Below, piece after piece: positions 1-10,929 of a stretch of DNA of 64,000 nucleotides. The position numbers were made by a program, and so were the translations under genes. The notes under the pieces were generated by a model. That model saw nothing but the letters and a program-made list of their open reading frames with translations. It was not told the DNA's origin and did no database searches. The first letter of the stretch is position 1. Every line of letters begins with the position of its first letter. Origin of the DNA: Cryptomeria japonica (lineage: Eukaryota; Streptophyta; Pinopsida; Cupressales; Cupressaceae); assembly GCF_030272615.1 (NCBI RefSeq), contig NC_081409.1, positions 202,598,449 to 202,662,448 of the forward strand, given 5' to 3'.

Positions 1-1760
1 AATTATGTTTTAAAAAAAATTATTAAATTTTTTTTTATAAAAAAATGGGGAGGCAAATCATTATTGGAAATTAAATATTTTGGTTAGTATATATATTTTA
101 AATATGATTTAATTACATGGTTTATATTCGAAGAATATATACTCATGTAATTATATTATATTATTATATGTATTCTAATTTAGAATATAATTTAGGACAT
201 GGAAATCTTTTTAGTTGGAATATTTGGATATTATTTTTAAACATATGACTAGGGGAGATTATTTCAATGTGATTAATTTAGCTTTTGTACAAATGACAAC
301 TTGGAATTTCTTTTATGATAGAGAGTATTTTCTTATTTTTTGAAATAACTTTAATTGCAAGTTATTTATGCTTTTGGCTGTTTTATGAAAAGATTGCTTG
401 TTTAAGAATCTTAGTGTAAATGGTATTTGCAATCAAGCTTAATTTCGTTGCAATTCTGGTTGAGTTGTCATTATGTCTTATGTTGTTATACCCCTTGGTC
501 AGGTGTTGTTGTATAACCTTGTTGATGTGAGCCATTGTGTGTTTTGTTCCAAATTGTCAATCTCGAGTTAGTGATTGTGTATCTTTCACCTGTGTTTTGT
601 CAGGATTAGATATGGCTGTCTGTTTCGCCATAGAGTTCTCGTAGAGACACCTTTCCTATTAGTGTCCTATGAGAGAGTGACTTTTGAGCGGGGGCCACGT
701 CCGAAGTGGATTGCAGGATAACCTCTCGAAAGTCAACTAAGAAGTGATAACCTAATAATTGATTAAGGGGTGGGTAGTTTAAATTTTAATTAAGATAATG
801 TGCCTCACACATGGTTGAGTGCTTGTATAAGCTTAGGATGTGGTGAGAAGGTCTGAAATGGCAAACCTATCACCTTGTCTTCACGAAAGGATTGGTAGGG
901 TCCACATGAGGCTTAGATGGAGCCGAAGGTTCGGGAGAGGTTGCCAGGATAACCCAGGATGGGGGTCGGGACCTATGGAGGCCTACCAGGGTAACCACCA
1001 TAAGCCATGCGATGACGCTCTCTCCTTAGAGTCACTAGTGTTTGTGAGTTGAGTCAAATGGATGTTTGCGGAGTTTTGTAGTTCTTTCGTACTTGTCTTA
1101 TTTTTCTTGCTTGAGGGTCTTCTACTATCTTTTAGCACGGTGGGGTGGTTCCATTTTGGGATCACATGGTCGGGTGGTAGTGCCACTTCCCATCGGATGT
1201 TCTGGATTGTATCTTAAGGCGAGGAAAGGCTTCCCTGGTGTTTCTTGGTTCGTGGTTCATGTACTAGCTCATGTTCGTGATCATTGTTTAGTTGAGACCT
1301 TGTGGTCATTGTATCAAACTTCTATGTAACCTTGATATTGTAACTTTTGGATTTCGTGGTATTTTTGGAAACCATGTATTTATGGATATTGTAATATTAT
1401 ATCGGTGAAATGTATATTAATTCAGTTGCTTTGATCTTATGTATAAATGAAATATGGATAAATAAATGCATTGGAATACTTTGATTCTTTTATTATGGAA
1501 TTTAGATGTATGTGTAGGTTTTATCTTAAGCATTTAATTTTCCTAATTGGATGGACAATTGGATTAACCATGGTGTTAATATAATATGTGAATTTAATCT
1601 TCGTTGGTAACCTTTAAGAAATCATGTGTTAGACTTTCGCTGTGTTATTAAACGTGCTATTGTTATAATTAATGCACTTAATCTTTAAATTTTTTTTTTT
1701 TTCACCCTTTAGTTGCTTAGTTGTTTTGTTTTCCTTTAGGGTTCCTGGCGGGGCATTACA
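1..1760 (+). repeat. Gypsy-type LTR fragment, left-truncated
   Basis: No convincing coding region. The segment ends in GGGCATTACA at 1751-1760, a common terminus of plant Gypsy LTRs. It shares blocks with 40689-43769, including the TAACC..TAATT..GGGTGGGTAGTTT-like stretch near 750-785, the GGGGTGGTTCC block near 1142-1152 and the same terminal decamer. Its left end lies outside the window. No primer-binding site follows, so a solo LTR or a broken element is most likely. Short frames at 840-1329 have no recognisable domain and are taken as chance. Confidence 0.55.
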
Positions 1761-4602
1761 CTACACAAGCTAGGTATGAGAGGGATTATGTATCTAGATA
1801 AGCTTTAACTAATTGTGAATTTGTTGGTTTTGGGTTTGAGGTTTGGTTTATAGAGGTTGGTAATTTAAAGATTGTCTATTTTCCTAGGTTGGAAGTGATG
1901 GTTATGGGATGATATTTGCTGATGGGACTAAAGTCTAAATGGTGGTTAATGAGGTTTAGAAAGCTATGACTATGGTTGATGTAAATTCAGCTTAATATTC
2001 TTGAGGATGAATGGGAATGGATGTGATGGTTTGACTAGGTTTTCCTAGGGTTGTTGTTGATCTGTTTCTATAAAGGGACTTAGATTTTAGAATTTGGTTT
2101 GCTATTATTTTGGTAAAATAAGCACATGTATTGAGACATAGGTTGAAGGTGATAAAATAGCACAAGTGCTAAGAGGACAAGCATAGGTACTAAGATATCT
2201 TATATGGGTGCTAGAAGAATAGACAAAATAATTGAAACAATGCATGCAAAAAAAACAATTAGCTCATATGCTGAATTGAGAATTCTAGTTTGTGTTATTT
2301 TTGGACTTTGGCAAGAGATTTCAAAGACAAAGATAAATCGATCAACTTGATTCTTCAAGTTAATAAAAATGAATGGATTGTAGTAGTTTATTGCATGAAA
2401 GTATGCTAAAGACTTTCATATTCCTAAAATTAGTCAGGTAGGTGTGTTAATCCTTATGGACTCACAAAAATGACATTCGCCCCCACTTTAGTAGAGTGGA
2501 ATATCTCCCCTTTTACTGCCATATTACCACACAAATGGATTACTAGAGAATAGAAGATCATGTACCACCTTATACCCCTTATCTTGGAGGACTAACCTTT
2601 CCCAAAGTTAGCTCTATTTCATAATCTAGAGACACAATTTGAGCACTTTCCTTCCTTAGTAGTGGTGAACCACAAAGAAAAATGGTCAAAAGGTCTTAAA
2701 CTAGGCTTTACAAGATTCTAGGGGCATTCTCTAAATATGCAAGGTACGCGAGACACAACTATGAACACTAGTTCATCACAAATGTGGGTTGGGAATGGCA
2801 ATTAAGTTACTGAGAGCAACCCTGCACCCCCTATCTTGGTTTCATCCAAGCGTCAAGATTTATCTAGGGCTACAACTTTCATTCTAACCTCTTTATGTAC
2901 TTTGTTGTCAACACATGGTTGAGGTCATACCTTGGGGTGATGAAGTCTCTGAGTAGGCCTTTTAAAGGGAAAGGTAATTCTAGGTGATTTTGATCACCCA
3001 AGATTGCATGAAGTGTAAGGGGAGAGCATACACACTAAACTAGCACAACTTAGGATTTAAACTAAAAAAAAGAGTAGTTGTGAGGCTTTTGATTACCCAA
3101 AATTGCTTGAAGCAGATAGGGAGAACATACACCAAGCACAATCCTCCAAAGATGGAAAACAAGAGATTTTTTTTGCTTTAACTCTAAGTGGAACTAGACA
3201 AGTAAAAACAAAGATATTTGACAAATGGATCTTGCATTGCACAAGTTAGTAATTTCCAATGTAATTTCTTCAATAGATGTATAACAATTTCACAACTTGT
3301 TAGTGACTAAAATGATAGAAAACTAAAAAAATATTGAAAAACAACATAGGCGCTAAAACATAGGGCATGTGCATTAAATGCAAAGGTACTTAATGAACTA
3401 GCATAGGTGTTGAAGTGATCTATGCAAGTGCCAAACAATAAAAACAACAAAAAATAAAAACCAATGTATACTCAACATCAAAGGCATTAAAGAATAGATT
3501 ATAGGCACTGAAACATAGTTCCTACAAAAATAATGTTAGCTTGTTGCAAAGTATCACATTTTTACAAAACCCAAAAAGAAAATTGGATGGGTTAGGCCAC
3601 TGGCTAGTCAATAAAATAAAATAAAACTTATAGAAATTGATAAGTAACAGAAAAATAAAGTAAAAAAAATTGGTTAGCAAAGGTGTTAAATGATGTAGAC
3701 ATCGTGAGATAGGTCATAGGTGGTAAGAACATAAGCTCTAAGTAAGAATGTGGCACCAATTTTGCTAGCAAAAGCACTAAACCATAGAGAATAGGCACTA
3801 TTTTGCAACTTGAGATATAAAAACTCAACACAAAAAACTTTAATAAAATGTTAATAACAGGTATGTGAGTCCCACAGGGTGTGCCAAAATGGAAGTAGGG
3901 AAATGTGAAATAGCAGAAAATAAAAGGAAATAGCATGAAATAATAATTACCTCAACTTTGTCAACTTCTCACCTCAAGATAGAGATGAAGTAGATGCATC
4001 CATGTCTAATTGATTTGATTAGAAATGTGGATTGCTCTCAATGCAACAATATAACATTTCTATTTAAGATACATAGATGATTTAACAACATAAATTTATC
4101 TCTTTATGAATGATCCAAATGAGGGGAGGCAAGACATAATTTAGATGGATATATGGAGTATATATAATTTTAGCAATGTAAGAAGAAGCTACACAATAAC
4201 TACTAGCCTTGCCTAATTTAAACAAGGTATTGTAGGTTTATTGTATTGTAAGTGGACGCGAAATGGAAGAAATGTTGAGCCAAGAAGCAAGATTAGAAAC
4301 ATATTTAAGTAAGTAATTAATTGACGCAAGGAAAATTTATTTAATCTACTAATAGGATTTTTTATGTCATAATTTAATTATTAAAGAAATGAAGACATTA
4401 CTTGTTAAATATATTATGTTGTACATTGATAATACAAAATTATAGTATTAAAAAAATAAGATATGATAATTTAGAGATGTGTAATGATTATAATTTATAC
4501 AAATTATAGTTTTATGTTGAAGCATAAGAGTGTGAAATCAAAAAATGTTGTTGGTGACTTGAGAAGGAGATAAAATTTGTTTATTGAGATGAGAGTAGGG
4601 TT
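1761..4602. other. Non-coding AT-rich stretch, no gene recognised
   Basis: No domain, RNA gene or clear repeat boundary is visible apart from the degenerate motif annotated at 2130-3800. The frame at 3628-3936 on the minus strand is hydrophobic and low-complexity and is taken as chance. Probably the interior of old decayed repeats. Confidence 0.5.
2130..3800 (+). repeat. Degenerate interspersed 'AGGYRCTAAA'-type repeats
   Basis: Variants of 'CATAGGCGCTAAA' recur many times: near 2151-2215 (AAGTGCTAAG, AGGTACTAAG, GGGTGCTAG), 3345-3435 (AGGCGCTAAA, GTGCATTAAA, AGGTACTTAA, AGGTGTTGAAG, AAGTGCC), 3480-3515 (AGGCATTAAAG, AGGCACTGAA) and 3675-3800 (AGGTGTTAAA, AAGCACTAAA, AGGCACTATT). Spacing is irregular at roughly 20-50 bp. 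This looks like the remnant of a decayed tandem array. Confidence 0.4.
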
Positions 4603-5155
4603 TGTTGGATTTGAGGAGTTAATTTTAATATAAAGATATGATGTTAATATAGATAAGAAGATCATATCTCATAAATCTTAATATCAAGCAATCTTAGTTC
4701 TTGCATGTTAGTGTATATAGTGTCATTACATAACTAGTTAGTAGTTAATCACTTGCTAGGATTACCTATTCACATTAGCGTAAATTTACTTGAGTGGTTA
4801 TTTAGTGATTTGTCTCACCTCACATGGTTGAGACATATGTATTCACTTTGTGAGGTACCTCTTTCATTCACACTTTCCACACACTATAACACTTGTCAAG
4901 TGAAATAACAAGTGTTCCTTAATTAGAGGGGTAGTCAATTGTTGTTTACTACTTATCTACATCCATTAGCTTGTTATAATTCAAGCCTACATTGTACATT
5001 TTACACACATACTTATATTCAATCGATTGTGTCATTGCTCTAATCTATTTTGTTTTGGATACTATTGTTTTCTAACTGTTGCAGAGCATACTAATGCTTG
5101 ACTTTTACAACTCAACCAAGTGCTATCATTCACCCAGTTGATCTTAGCTATAACA
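4603..5155 (+). repeat. Putative Copia 5' LTR (orphan)
   Basis: A TG..CA segment running from TGTTGGATTT to GCTATAACA, immediately followed by a degenerate initiator-Met primer-binding site. Size (about 553 bp) and ending resemble the Copia LTR at 48112-48600, which also runs directly into its PBS. No partner LTR and no flanking duplication were found. The left boundary is inferred from the TGTTGG start only. Confidence 0.4.
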
Positions 5156-5170
5156 TGGTATTAAAGCAAG
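5156..5170 (+). promoter_or_regulatory. Degenerate primer-binding site (tRNA-iMet type)
   Basis: TGGTATTAAAGCAAG, compared with the canonical Copia site TGGTATCAGAGC. The two differences are transitions (C to T and G to A). It lies directly after the CA end of the preceding putative LTR. Confidence 0.45.
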
Positions 5171-7149
5171 GATGTAAATGAATTGTTGACCTGGTATTAT
5201 TGAATAGTTAATTTGAAAAACTTTATCTGCAAGCAATATTTGATTATTGCAAGATACTATTGTGTCATGCATGCACATCAACAATACGAAAAGCCGTCAT
5301 TGATAAGCAAAGGCCCTTGGGAGTTTTATCACACAAGGTTGAAGTAAAGCACATCTCAAATCTTTATTGTATGGATTCATTTTAGAACCTGCAAGAATTC
5401 GTAATAAATCATTTTAAGAAGCAAAAACCAACAAAAATATCATCACATGGGCTTATGTTGAGTTTTACCCAACAATTTGGCATCCTTGTTTTATTTCTTG
5501 TATGCATATTTGTGTTTGTTCATTTCACAAGTGCACATACATTGTATACAATTTTTTTACAATGTAGGTTTGCATACATGATAGTGACACAAGGAACATC
5601 CATTTAGGTTGATTTTCCTCTTCCATGCATTTGTTTGTGCCTTTCTATATACTCCAACATTTATCCATGGGACCATTTTCTTTTGGTTTTGCTAATAGTA
5701 TGAATATGGAAAGTGTCAAAGAGCTTAGTTTGCATCTACAATAAAAAAATATTTGAAGATATGTTCATTTGAATCAGGAGGTTTGCAGCCTCTACCATAC
5801 TAATTTGGAGGAATTTTGGCATTGAGTTGCATACATGTAGGTAAATCTACCTACGCCAAAAGCAAGCATTTGTTCATCTTGTAGAGGTGTGTAGATAGAG
5901 GTATGTGGAAGGTGTAATATTTTTTGTTTTGGCTGCAACGAACAGTGACACACCTCTATTTTGTGTCTACATGTCAACAACATCTTCCATTCAACTAAGA
6001 TTTAAGATTTAATTAGTCTTCAATAGCTTTATGTTTGGCGTTGGACTCAACATTAAGGAGTTGTTTTCGAATTTGCAAGTTCTGCTTACTTTCATTTTTC
6101 TAGCTTGATATTTGGTTGGAGTCTTCTTGTAAGCCATGTGTTCAGACAAAGTTTTTTATACAACTCTTTCTCCCTTTGTTATGTCACATTTGGCAAAAAA
6201 GAAAAACTCCCTCCTCCAACAACACTCCCACTAGAGGTATTTTCAATTTCGATTCAATTAGATATTTGATTGACACCTTCTATAAGCTTCTTTTTGCTTA
6301 CAATAACTATTGTTGACATTACAAAATTATATTAAGCATTATTGGTTTTTTTTTTTTTTTTGGGTTAACTATCATTTTTTTTTTGCTTAATCAAAAGTTT
6401 GTATAAATTGAGCTTTTTCCATTTATCTATAGCATACAAAAGAATAAGCTTTTTTTCAAGAGTAGATGGTCATTGGAAAGAGTTTCTTATGCTTATTCCA
6501 ATGAGTAGCTGGAAATCTAGGTTTTATTTCATCTAAGAATTTTTTTTTCTATCAATTTTACAAGAACTTCATTATTTAATAACTTTTGATAGACAACTCA
6601 AAATTGAGTACCCTTTTTTTGCAAAAACTAATATTTTTCCATTTCCCATGCATCTAATCAATTCAAATTATAAAATGGACTAATTTATGTACCAAAAATT
6701 GGGGGGGGGGGGGGGTCACTAAATATTGCATCAAGGGGAGTGTCTTGAGTTGTGCCATTGTGTACTTCTGCAAATAATTGTTGGAAATATGTTGCCATTG
6801 ATGTGAAAAGTGTGATGATAAAGGAGTATCAAATATGTATCGATAAGTTGCGGTTATTGATGTCAAAGTATTCAGAAGAATGAAATTAGTTGTCATGTCA
6901 TGTTAAACCTATTTGTGGTGCATTTTGAGTTGCAGTAGTACAATGGATTTGTATGAAAAATATTTCAATTGAGGGATGTCTATAGTATCATTTTGCTTCT
7001 ATTCATATAGATCGAAGTGATCCTAAAGTTTGTTTTGGAATGTTTAAAGATAATTACCTAGATAATGAGCTTGTTTTGGTAAATTGTTTTAGTCTATATT
7101 GCTACTCAGTATAAAGTTATGTCCTGTACTTTGAAAGAAGAGTATTTCT
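5171..7149. other. Non-coding stretch with homopolymer runs
   Basis: No gene recognised. It contains a 15-T run at 6346-6360 and a 15-G run at 6701-6715. Short minus-strand frames at 5792-5983 and 6663-6896 and a plus-strand frame at 6116-6316 show no domain. If the LTR at 4603-5155 is real, this may be decayed interior of that element. Confidence 0.4.
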
Positions 7150-8176
7150 ACACATGATTCATCATTATCCATAGTTTTTGGAGTTGGTGTGTGGCGGTCA
7201 ACAAGATTGAAGTGATAGAAGGGTCATTGTATCGGCGGATTAACTAGTTAATAATTTAGGCCTGATGTAGTCGCAACTTGTGGCATGTGCCCTCTCGAGG
7301 TAGCGTGTGAATGACCATTGGGATTGAATGAGGCTACATTGGGAATAGTATGACATGTTCTTTCTTCTTGAGTTTCAAGTGGGATATTGGGTCTAACCTA
7401 TCACACGTTTGGACACAACTTATTGTGAAGTGTTTGTGTGGCCAACTTGCAAATATCATTTTTATGTTTTGGGCCAACACATGAATGTAATTTATATAAG
7501 TAATTGATATGTTTAGATATCTAGGTTTTGTCCTAGGTTGGTTGTTGTTGTGTACATTAGTGGAATGCTATGTAATTAGGGCTCCAAAGTTAAAATTGGA
7601 ATGAGTGATGTACAATTAGATTTTATGTAACCTGAGTTGCATTCCAATTGTGTGCATCATTTTAAGAATATCATATGCTATGAAGAAGAGTCTAAAGGCT
7701 GATCAGATCAAATGGAAGCTATATTGTTAGGCTTGAAGGTCTGCAACTCATTTCTTTATCATCTGGTGGGACTGGTGTCTTAACTACTAAGTTGGTGCTT
7801 AGATCTTTGTGTTGGGGATTGATGTCTCCGAGAGGTTGGTGTCTACAAACACAATTGGGGAGTGGTGTATCCTATAGGTTGGTGCCTACTTCATGCTTGT
7901 AAGTGGTTTTTTATTTTGTGAGACTAGATTTCAGCAGTAGATCCAACCAACTATTCTCACCATGGTTTTTCCCATCTCGGGTTTTCATGGATATGTTGTG
8001 CTCATTGTGTGGATGTAGATGTTTTATGCTGTTTCTTTGTTATAACATTTGAATGATTTGCATTGATGTTTAAGGTTAACGTTTACAAAAATGATTGATG
8101 GTTACTAATGTTTAATAGAGTTGAAATTAGATATATTGATTCACCTGCTATCTTAGTATATTGTGTGCCCTTCAAT
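7150..8176 (+). repeat. Copia 5' LTR remnant
   Basis: The right part has features of the long Copia LTRs elsewhere in the window: the segment around 7957-7987 (CTCACCATGGTTTTTCCCATCTCGGGTTTTC) is the plus-strand form of the conserved 'gggaaaaaccatggtgagaa' block at 25765-25790, followed by a GATTCACC end near 8140. A possible TATA box (TATATAAG) is at 7493-7500. A decayed PBS and a gag start follow. The left boundary is approximate. Confidence 0.5.
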
Positions 8177-8189
8177 TGTTATTAGAGCT
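8177..8189 (+). promoter_or_regulatory. Decayed Copia primer-binding site
   Basis: Reads TGTTATTAGAGCT; the usual site reads TGGTATCAGAGCT. It sits between an LTR end and a gag start, the expected place. Confidence 0.5.
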
Positions 8190-8231
8190 AGGTTCATTAG
8201 ATAAAGCTTAATAGCTTGAGGTAGATCCGAG

Positions 8232-8462
8232 ATGGCATACTTAGTTACTCAGGAAAGTTTTTCCTTGAAGCACACTACACTATTTAATGGATCCAAAAAC
8301 CAATTATGTTTTTCGGAGCGGAAGGATGGAATCCTACATAATGGCTCTTAGATTTGAAGTTTGACAATTAACTTTGGATGGATATGAGTTTGCTGACGAT
8401 CCCCCAAGGGATCAGGCTAATAAGAAAGCTTGTGAGAACAATACCGAGGCTAAGAATACTAT
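8232..8462 (+). pseudogene. Copia gag, N-terminal fragment (part 1 of 3)
   Basis: Begins with a methionine codon and encodes a Ty1/Copia-type gag start, recognisable across frameshifts: an MAYLVTQES-like start, 'LFNGS', then in another frame 'ALRFEV', 'LTLDGYEFADDPP' and 'ACENNTEAKNTI'. The frame is cut at 8462 by the Gypsy element and resumes at 16373, with ACTAT duplicated at the break. Gag packages element RNA in the cytoplasm; this copy is dead. Confidence 0.7.
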
Positions 8463-8650
8463 TGTAGCATCCTAAAATTGTGACACTTGCAATTTCGACT
8501 GCATTTCGGTCTTCACGATGGCGACGGAACATGCAACCTGAATGGAGACCCCGAAACCTGATTATGACACCAAAAACTGCATTTTCTTGCACCCTGGCCT
8601 GAACCTCCTTTGCACCCTGCTGTCCCGGGAGGTGGGACCAGAGCGCCCAA

Positions 8651-8692
8651 CGCCCTGGTCCTTCAGGACCAGGGCGCCCAGCGCCCTGGTCC
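8651..8692. promoter_or_regulatory. Overlapping palindromes in the LTR upstream of the TATA box
   Basis: Two perfect stems share an arm: CGCCCTGGTCC (8651-8661) with GGACCAGGGCG (8666-8676), loop TTCA; and GGACCAGGGCGC (8666-8677) with GCGCCCTGGTCC (8681-8692), loop CCA. They are mutually exclusive folds. A regulatory role is inference. Confidence 0.6.
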
Positions 8693-9338
8693 CCCAGGAC
8701 CATGGCGCCCAGCGCCCTGGTCCCTGGGTCCTATTTTGGGCCCGGTCTCTTTTGGACTTCGGGTCTTTATGTTTGCAAAGTGGAAAATTATCTTTCCTGG
8801 TCGGCCTAAGGTCGGGAAAATCAGTCTATTAACCCTAAATGACAAGTATATAAACTACATTTTCCTCTCTCATTTGGATATATACATACATGAGGGAAAA
8901 GGCATGGAAACTATACTGAAGCATTCAAGCATTCAAGCATTCTTTCAAGCAATTGATCATTCTAAGTCTCCATTCAAGGCTAAGTGTTGCATTCAAGACA
9001 AGGATTTAACCATTGAAGAGGAGATCACTTACAACACATTACATACTACATATAACATACAACAATACAACAAACAACAACATCTATACCTTCGCACATA
9101 AGGATACAAACATCCTTACAACAAGGTATTAGTACTTGTTTTACATTACATTTACAACATTTCTCATTTCTTGGTTAATTCCAAAACCGGGGTTTGACCT
9201 AAAGGCAAACCCCTAATCCCTAACCCCCCAATCGTCTTCGCTTTTCTGTGTGTAGGTTGCAGGTACGCGGCTGAAATTGAAGATCTGGAATCCTTGTGCA
9301 GAGACGAACAGATCCCCCTTCGTTTCGCGGATTTTTCG

Positions 9339-9375
9339 GAGGACCGTGTGCACGCCGGGCGCCATCGTCCCGACA
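9339..9375 (+). repeat. GAGGACCGTGTGCA motif, LTR copy
   Basis: The block starts GAGGACCGTGTGCACGCC and continues through GCGCCATCGTCCC. Near-identical blocks occur at 10148, 10770 and 15961, so it is present in both LTRs and twice more in the 5' leader of the same element. Confidence 0.75.
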
Positions 9376-9745
9376 ACTTTTGCTCAAATTTGCAGGACAG
9401 CGCCGTATCGACATTTTACTGCTAATTCCAGGTCCGCAACTTCATCCTATATCCCTATCTCAGTTTATAAGCGAATCTTCGTCACTTTCTATGCATTCCT
9501 AGCTTAATTCTTCTATCAACATTCTTTACAAAAGAGGGTAGCCTTGCTTTCTTAACCCTTGAAACACATTTAGCATCCAATCTTGCATTGTGTGGGATTG
9601 GAACTTGTGGGTTTCAACCCCTCTTTTGAATGTAAAGTCTCTCCCCAAAGTGAAAATCATCAACCCTAGTGAATCTCCCTTCTCTCTCCTTGGAGTTGGA
9701 AGAGGGGAGAGCAACTAGGGTTCGATCGCGATTTTCCGCTTTACA

Positions 9746-10929
9746 TTTTTGGTGAACCTGACGTGAACATCCTTTCTGATTATTCATAGTTAGATCTGAA
9801 AATTGGATTCCTTGATTACATTTCCATGTTGGATCTTTTGCAAAATTTTAGAGGTTAATTGCATAAAAACCCTAAATTTTCTTTTTAAGTAATTAAACTT
9901 GTGAAATGTTTAATTGTTAAATGCTTGTTTCAGATCTGCCCTTCTATTACCAATTATCAATTCATATTTGTGCTTTAATTTTGAAAATTAAGTGGTTAAG
10001 TGTCAAAACCCTAATTTTTGAAACCCTCTTGATTCAACCTTTGTCCGACAATTTCACTGATCAAAACATTTCCAAATCGGCTGTAACTTTGGATTCCGGC
10101 ATAAAATCACAATATCTTTCATCCCTGAAAATTTGGAAAAAAGTTGCGAGGACCGTGTGCACTCCGAGCGCCATCGTCCCCGACATTTTTTCCGAAATTT
10201 CAGGAGCTAGATCTTACTGTATTTTTCTGCTAAAATCCAGAATTTTGGCTGATTTTATCAATTTTCACACCTTCAAAATTACAGTCAAAGTTGGTCTAGC
10301 GATTGCTTTGATTGAGGCTTCTAATCATTCAAAAATTGTTGAAATTGAAATTTGTGTCAGAATTGTGTTTCTTACAGTCTTAAATCTGAAAAATGTGTTA
10401 ACATTCATTCAAAATTTCGGTGCTTTATTCAAATTCTTGCAATTTGTGACTTTTGAAATTAAGTGCTTAATTACAACAACTTTGATTTCCGCTTCGAAAA
10501 TCAAATTTTGCGTGAAATTGAATCAACCTTCAAACTTCGAAACTTACATTGCTTTTGGTTTTCCCTCTAAAATCATAAAATTCAAAATTTCAGTTTCCCT
10601 CTCTTTTTCAAAATTCAAATTTTGCATTTTTCGACAATCTTGGTAGGGTTCAATTTCGAAATTGCAACTTTAATTTGGCCTATCTACAAATCGTAAAATC
10701 ACTCAATTTTTTCAGGTTAGCTGTAAAATCATCATAACTTTCATCCCTGCAAATTTCGAAAAAAGTTGCGAGGACCGTGTGCACTCCGAGCGCCACGGTC
10801 CCGGACATTTTTTCCGAAATTTCGGGAGATTGTCTTGATTGTATTTAACAACTTAAAGCTGGAAGATTGGCTGGCTTTACTGAAGTTTGCTACCTCTAAA
10901 ATTCAAAATCTTCTCTCTTTCTTTAGTGC
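9746..10929 (+). other. 5' leader of the pol-less Gypsy element
   Basis: About 1.2 kb between the 5' LTR and the gag start. It begins TTTTTGGTGAACCTGACGTG just after the LTR, where the primer-binding site should be; the TGG-containing string is not one I can match to a named tRNA. It contains a repeat of roughly 100 bp in two copies (about 10110-10215 and 10725-10840), each with TTTCATCCCTG, AAAAGTTGCGAGGACCGTG and TTTTTTCCGAAATTTC. The open frame at 9921-10646 has no recognisable domain and overlaps one repeat copy, so I treat it as leader. Confidence 0.6.

Larger units (their letters stand above)
8463..9745 (+). repeat. 5' LTR of the pol-less Gypsy element
   Basis: Starts TGTAGCATCC and ends CGCTTTACA, 1283 bp. 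It matches the 3' LTR over its length with few substitutions. Three copies of a GC-rich 31-bp palindromic unit begin near 8643, 8674 and 8705; the 3' LTR has two, which accounts exactly for the 31-bp length difference. TATATAAA at 8847-8854 is a likely TATA box downstream of the palindromes. Confidence 0.9.

Noticed and set aside
9921-10646. 241-codon open frame upstream of gag
   Set aside because: It spans a leader repeat, has biased Phe/Ile/Lys composition and no known domain; probably chance in AT-rich leader, though not excluded.
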